The position numbers and the translations under genes were made by a program. The notes beneath the pieces were generated by a model. The model worked only from the letters and a program-made list of their open reading frames with translations, ran no database searches and was not told where the DNA came from. This document shows positions 61,917 to 64,000 of a stretch of 64,000 bases of DNA, one piece after another (position 1 is the stretch's first letter; the number at the start of each line of letters is the position of its first letter). This DNA comes from Halobacteriovoraceae bacterium (GTDB lineage: Bacteria > Bdellovibrionota > Bacteriovoracia > Bacteriovoracales > Bacteriovoracaceae). The DNA is taken from NCBI GenBank assembly GCA_020635135.1, contig JACKAJ010000015.1:682001-746000 (forward strand). The letters are read 5' to 3'.

Positions 61917-63174
61917 TAAACGCATAGTCATCACTGGTCTTGGGGCCATCTCAGGTCTTGGAACAAATGTCGATCAAATTTGGAGTGAACTTATCCAAGG
62001 ACGTTCTGGTGTCCGAAAGCTCAGCGAGCGCTTTCAAGACAAAGTTCCCTTTGATTTTCCTGTCAATATTGCTTCTTATGTCGACGACAATTACCAATTA
62101 AGTGATTCTATTCTCAGTGAACGCGAACAACCTCGCTTCGATAAATTTATTCACTACGCCCTTCAAGTAACTCATGATGCTCTCAAAGATGCTTCCCTCG
62201 AAGTTGGAACTACTTACGACAAAAGTCGAATTGGTTGTATCCTTGGGGTGGGAATGGGAGGATTTCCTTTTATCGAACACGAATATTTTAAATTCTCTCG
62301 AGGAACGCGACCAAGAACAACTCCCTTTTTTATTCCTTCATTAATTCCCAATATGGCCACCGGGCTTGCTTCCATTTGTTTTGGATTCACCGGGGTTAAC
62401 TTTTCAGTTTCAAGTGCTTGTGCTTCCAGTGGGCATGCTATTGAAATGGGTTACCAGCAATTAAAACTGGGATTGCAAGATGCTGTCATTGTCGGCGGAT
62501 CTGAAGCTGTTATAACCAAACTCACTATTAGTGGTTTTAACTCGATGAAGGCCCTATCTAAAAGAGAGGTGGAGCCCAATTTAGCGTCTTGCCCCTTTAG
62601 TTCAGATCGTGACGGATTCGTCATGGGAGAAGGTGCAGGTGTTCTTGTTCTAGAAGAATATGAAAAGGCCAAAGCTCGAGGAGCCAAAATTTATGCTGAA
62701 ATTGTTGGTTGTGGTTCTTCCTCTGATGCTTTTCACATAACAGCTCCTCACCAAGATGGTCTCGGTGCCGTTCAATGCATGAATAATGCTCTGGAAAATG
62801 CCAATCTTGCTGCTGATAAAATTGGTTATATAAATGCACACGGAACCAGTACTCCCATTGGAGATGCCATAGAAACAAAGGCTATTAAAACTGTCTTTGG
62901 ATCACATGCCCATGAACTCTCAGTCAGTTCAACAAAGTCAATGACTGGACACTTATTGGGGGCGGCTTCGGGTCTTGAAAGTGTTATCACAGTTTTAAGT
63001 TTAAAAAACCAAATCATTCCTCCAACAATAAATCTCAAAAATCCTGATCCAGATTGTGATCTCGATTACACTCCCAACCAAGCCCGAGAGAAGAGTTTCG
63101 ATTATGCTCTCAACAACGCCTTTGGTTTTGGGGGAACAAATTCATCAATCATATTTAAAAAATACGAGGGCTAA
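61906..63174 (+). CDS. fabF: 3-oxoacyl-ACP synthase II
   Basis: 422 residues. Elongating condensing enzyme: catalytic Cys in SSACASSGHAIE, His residues in NAHGTSTPIGD and TKSMTGHLLGAASG, and the Gly-rich GFGGTNSS at the C-terminus. Overlaps acpP by 11 bases, so translation is coupled. Confidence 0.97.
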   Translation: MSNNKRIVITGLGAISGLGTNVDQIWSELIQGRSGVRKLSERFQDKVPFDFPVNIASYVDDNYQLSDSILSEREQPRFDKFIHYALQVTHDALKDASLEVGTTYDKSRIGCILGVGMGGFPFIEHEYFKFSRGTRPRTTPFFIPSLIPNMATGLASICFGFTGVNFSVSSACASSGHAIEMGYQQLKLGLQDAVIVGGSEAVITKLTISGFNSMKALSKREVEPNLASCPFSSDRDGFVMGEGAGVLVLEEYEKAKARGAKIYAEIVGCGSSSDAFHITAPHQDGLGAVQCMNNALENANLAADKIGYINAHGTSTPIGDAIETKAIKTVFGSHAHELSVSSTKSMTGHLLGAASGLESVITVLSLKNQIIPPTINLKNPDPDCDLDYTPNQAREKSFDYALNNAFGFGGTNSSIIFKKYEG

Positions 63175-63175
63175 C

Positions 63176-64000
63176 ATGGAAATCGAAAAAGTCGACTCCG
63201 AAATTTATAATCTCATCAAAAAAGAAGAGGTAAGACAGACTAATGGGATTGAACTCATTGCCTCTGAAAACTATTGCAGCCGTGCTGTCATGGAAGCCCA
63301 AGGCTCTGTGCTTACCAATAAATATGCTGAAGGTTATCCCGGAAAACGCTACTATGACGGTTGTGAGTTTGTGGATGGCGTAGAAACTCTTGCCATTGAA
63401 AGAGTTAAAAAACTTTTTCAATGTGAATACGCCAATGTTCAACCTCATTCGGGCTCGCAAGCCAACATGGCCGCTTACCTCACTCTTCTCGAGCCAGGAG
63501 CAAAAATTTTGGGAATGGATTTGAGTCAAGGAGGGCATCTCACTCACGGAAGCCCTGTCAATTTCTCTGGAAAACTTTTTGATGTCGCTCACTATGGAGT
63601 CGACGAAAAATCAGAAATCATTGATTTCAATCACGTTGAAGATATGGCGAAAAAGCACAAACCCCAACTTATTATAGCAGGGGCTTCTGCTTACCCCAGA
63701 ACACTCGATTTTAAAAAATTTAAAGAAATTGCTGATTCAGTTGGTGCCCTTTTATTAGTCGACATGGCCCATATTGCTGGATTAGTGGCTACAGGAAATC
63801 ACCCAACACCCATTGGTCATGCTGACGTTGTAACTTCCACAACTCATAAAACACTGAGAGGACCAAGAGGTGGGCTCATCCTTTCTTCTGAAAAATGGGA
63901 AAAGAAACTCAATTCCGCTGTTTTCCCTGGAATGCAAGGTGGGCCACTCGAGCATGTCATTGCCGCTAAAGCCGTTTCATTTTTAGAAGCTTTAAGTCCC
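63176..64000 (+). CDS. glyA: Serine hydroxymethyltransferase (3' end outside window)
   Basis: The first 275 codons of glyA, open at the window end. NGIELIASENYCS, NKYAEGYPGKRYYDGC and the PLP Lys in TTTHKTLRGPRGG (in STTHKTLRGPRGG context) are present. Converts serine and tetrahydrofolate to glycine and methylene-THF. It starts one base after the fabF stop, so it belongs to the fab operon and no glycine riboswitch fits. Confidence 0.97.
   Translation, partial: MEIEKVDSEIYNLIKKEEVRQTNGIELIASENYCSRAVMEAQGSVLTNKYAEGYPGKRYYDGCEFVDGVETLAIERVKKLFQCEYANVQPHSGSQANMAAYLTLLEPGAKILGMDLSQGGHLTHGSPVNFSGKLFDVAHYGVDEKSEIIDFNHVEDMAKKHKPQLIIAGASAYPRTLDFKKFKEIADSVGALLLVDMAHIAGLVATGNHPTPIGHADVVTSTTHKTLRGPRGGLILSSEKWEKKLNSAVFPGMQGGPLEHVIAAKAVSFLEALSP

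Noticed and set aside
63172..63178. Glycine riboswitch or own promoter for glyA
   Set aside because: Only one base separates fabF and glyA.

Overview
The window is a gene-dense, AT-rich stretch of chromosome from a Gram-negative bacterium. Markers of an LPS-bearing outer membrane (LptE, heptosyltransferase, MlaDEF), many Sec/lipoprotein-exported proteins, a Glt/Agl-type TolQ-TolR motor with an AgmX/TonB-like partner, and sphingolipid-type metabolism fit the Bdellovibrionota, most likely a Bacteriovorax/Halobacteriovorax relative. That assignment is inference from gene content; no rRNA is present. There is no CRISPR array, prophage or insertion sequence, and one tRNA gene.

Region by region. 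1-2245 (minus): a 3'-truncated miaB behind a WYL-type regulator. 2340-6809 (plus): a compact operon of a membrane-anchored protein, a DUF819 membrane protein, a sphingosine-1-phosphate-lyase-like enzyme and a class-3 fatty aldehyde dehydrogenase, together a plausible long-chain-base breakdown route. 6835-9108: small acidic and secreted proteins and a metzincin lipoprotein. 9295-9422: a 128-nt plus-strand element folding into one long hairpin whose G.U pattern marks it as a candidate structured RNA. 9427-19019 (minus): two adjacent gene blocks encoding an AgmX/PglI-like protein, a small exported protein, two ExbD/TolR proteins, ExbB/TolQ, two outer-membrane-barrel-like proteins and two TPR-type periplasmic proteins, resembling the Myxococcus Agl-Glt envelope-spanning gliding machine.

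19128-32710: a coupled micropeptide/S41-like lipoprotein pair; a GNAT plus PlsC acyltransferase pair; enolase with two uncharacterised genes; a YqfO-protease-cupredoxin-CpaF operon; queF with two LPS-core glycosyltransferases; an Nramp-like transporter; and a head-to-head rqcH/mutS2 pair whose start codons share one CATG. 35092-41437: Hsp20 with a palindrome in its promoter, an MscS channel translationally overlapped with a membrane-anchored P-loop ATPase and cysS, and an S1/P1 nuclease. 41585-42266: tRNA-Val(UAC), its terminator and a 5'-truncated antiporter remnant. 42263-49894: proteostasis genes lon, clpX and clpP, then holA and lptE.

49972-58136: a DciA-like gene; an alr-mlaEFD operon headed by a pseudo-receiver regulator and followed by GYF-like, helical and methyltransferase genes, one of which has a poly-A tract at its 5' end. 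58274-64000 (plus): yceD, a secreted protein, then rpmF-fabH-fabD-acpP-fabF-glyA, the fatty-acid/ribosome growth cluster, with an inverted repeat over its probable -35 element.

Most genes abut or overlap by a few bases. Candidates for undescribed biology are the 9295-9422 RNA, the MscS-ATPase pair, the divergent rqcH/mutS2 start overlap, the Glt-like cluster with one ExbD lacking the channel Asp, and the sphingoid-base lyase/aldehyde dehydrogenase operon.
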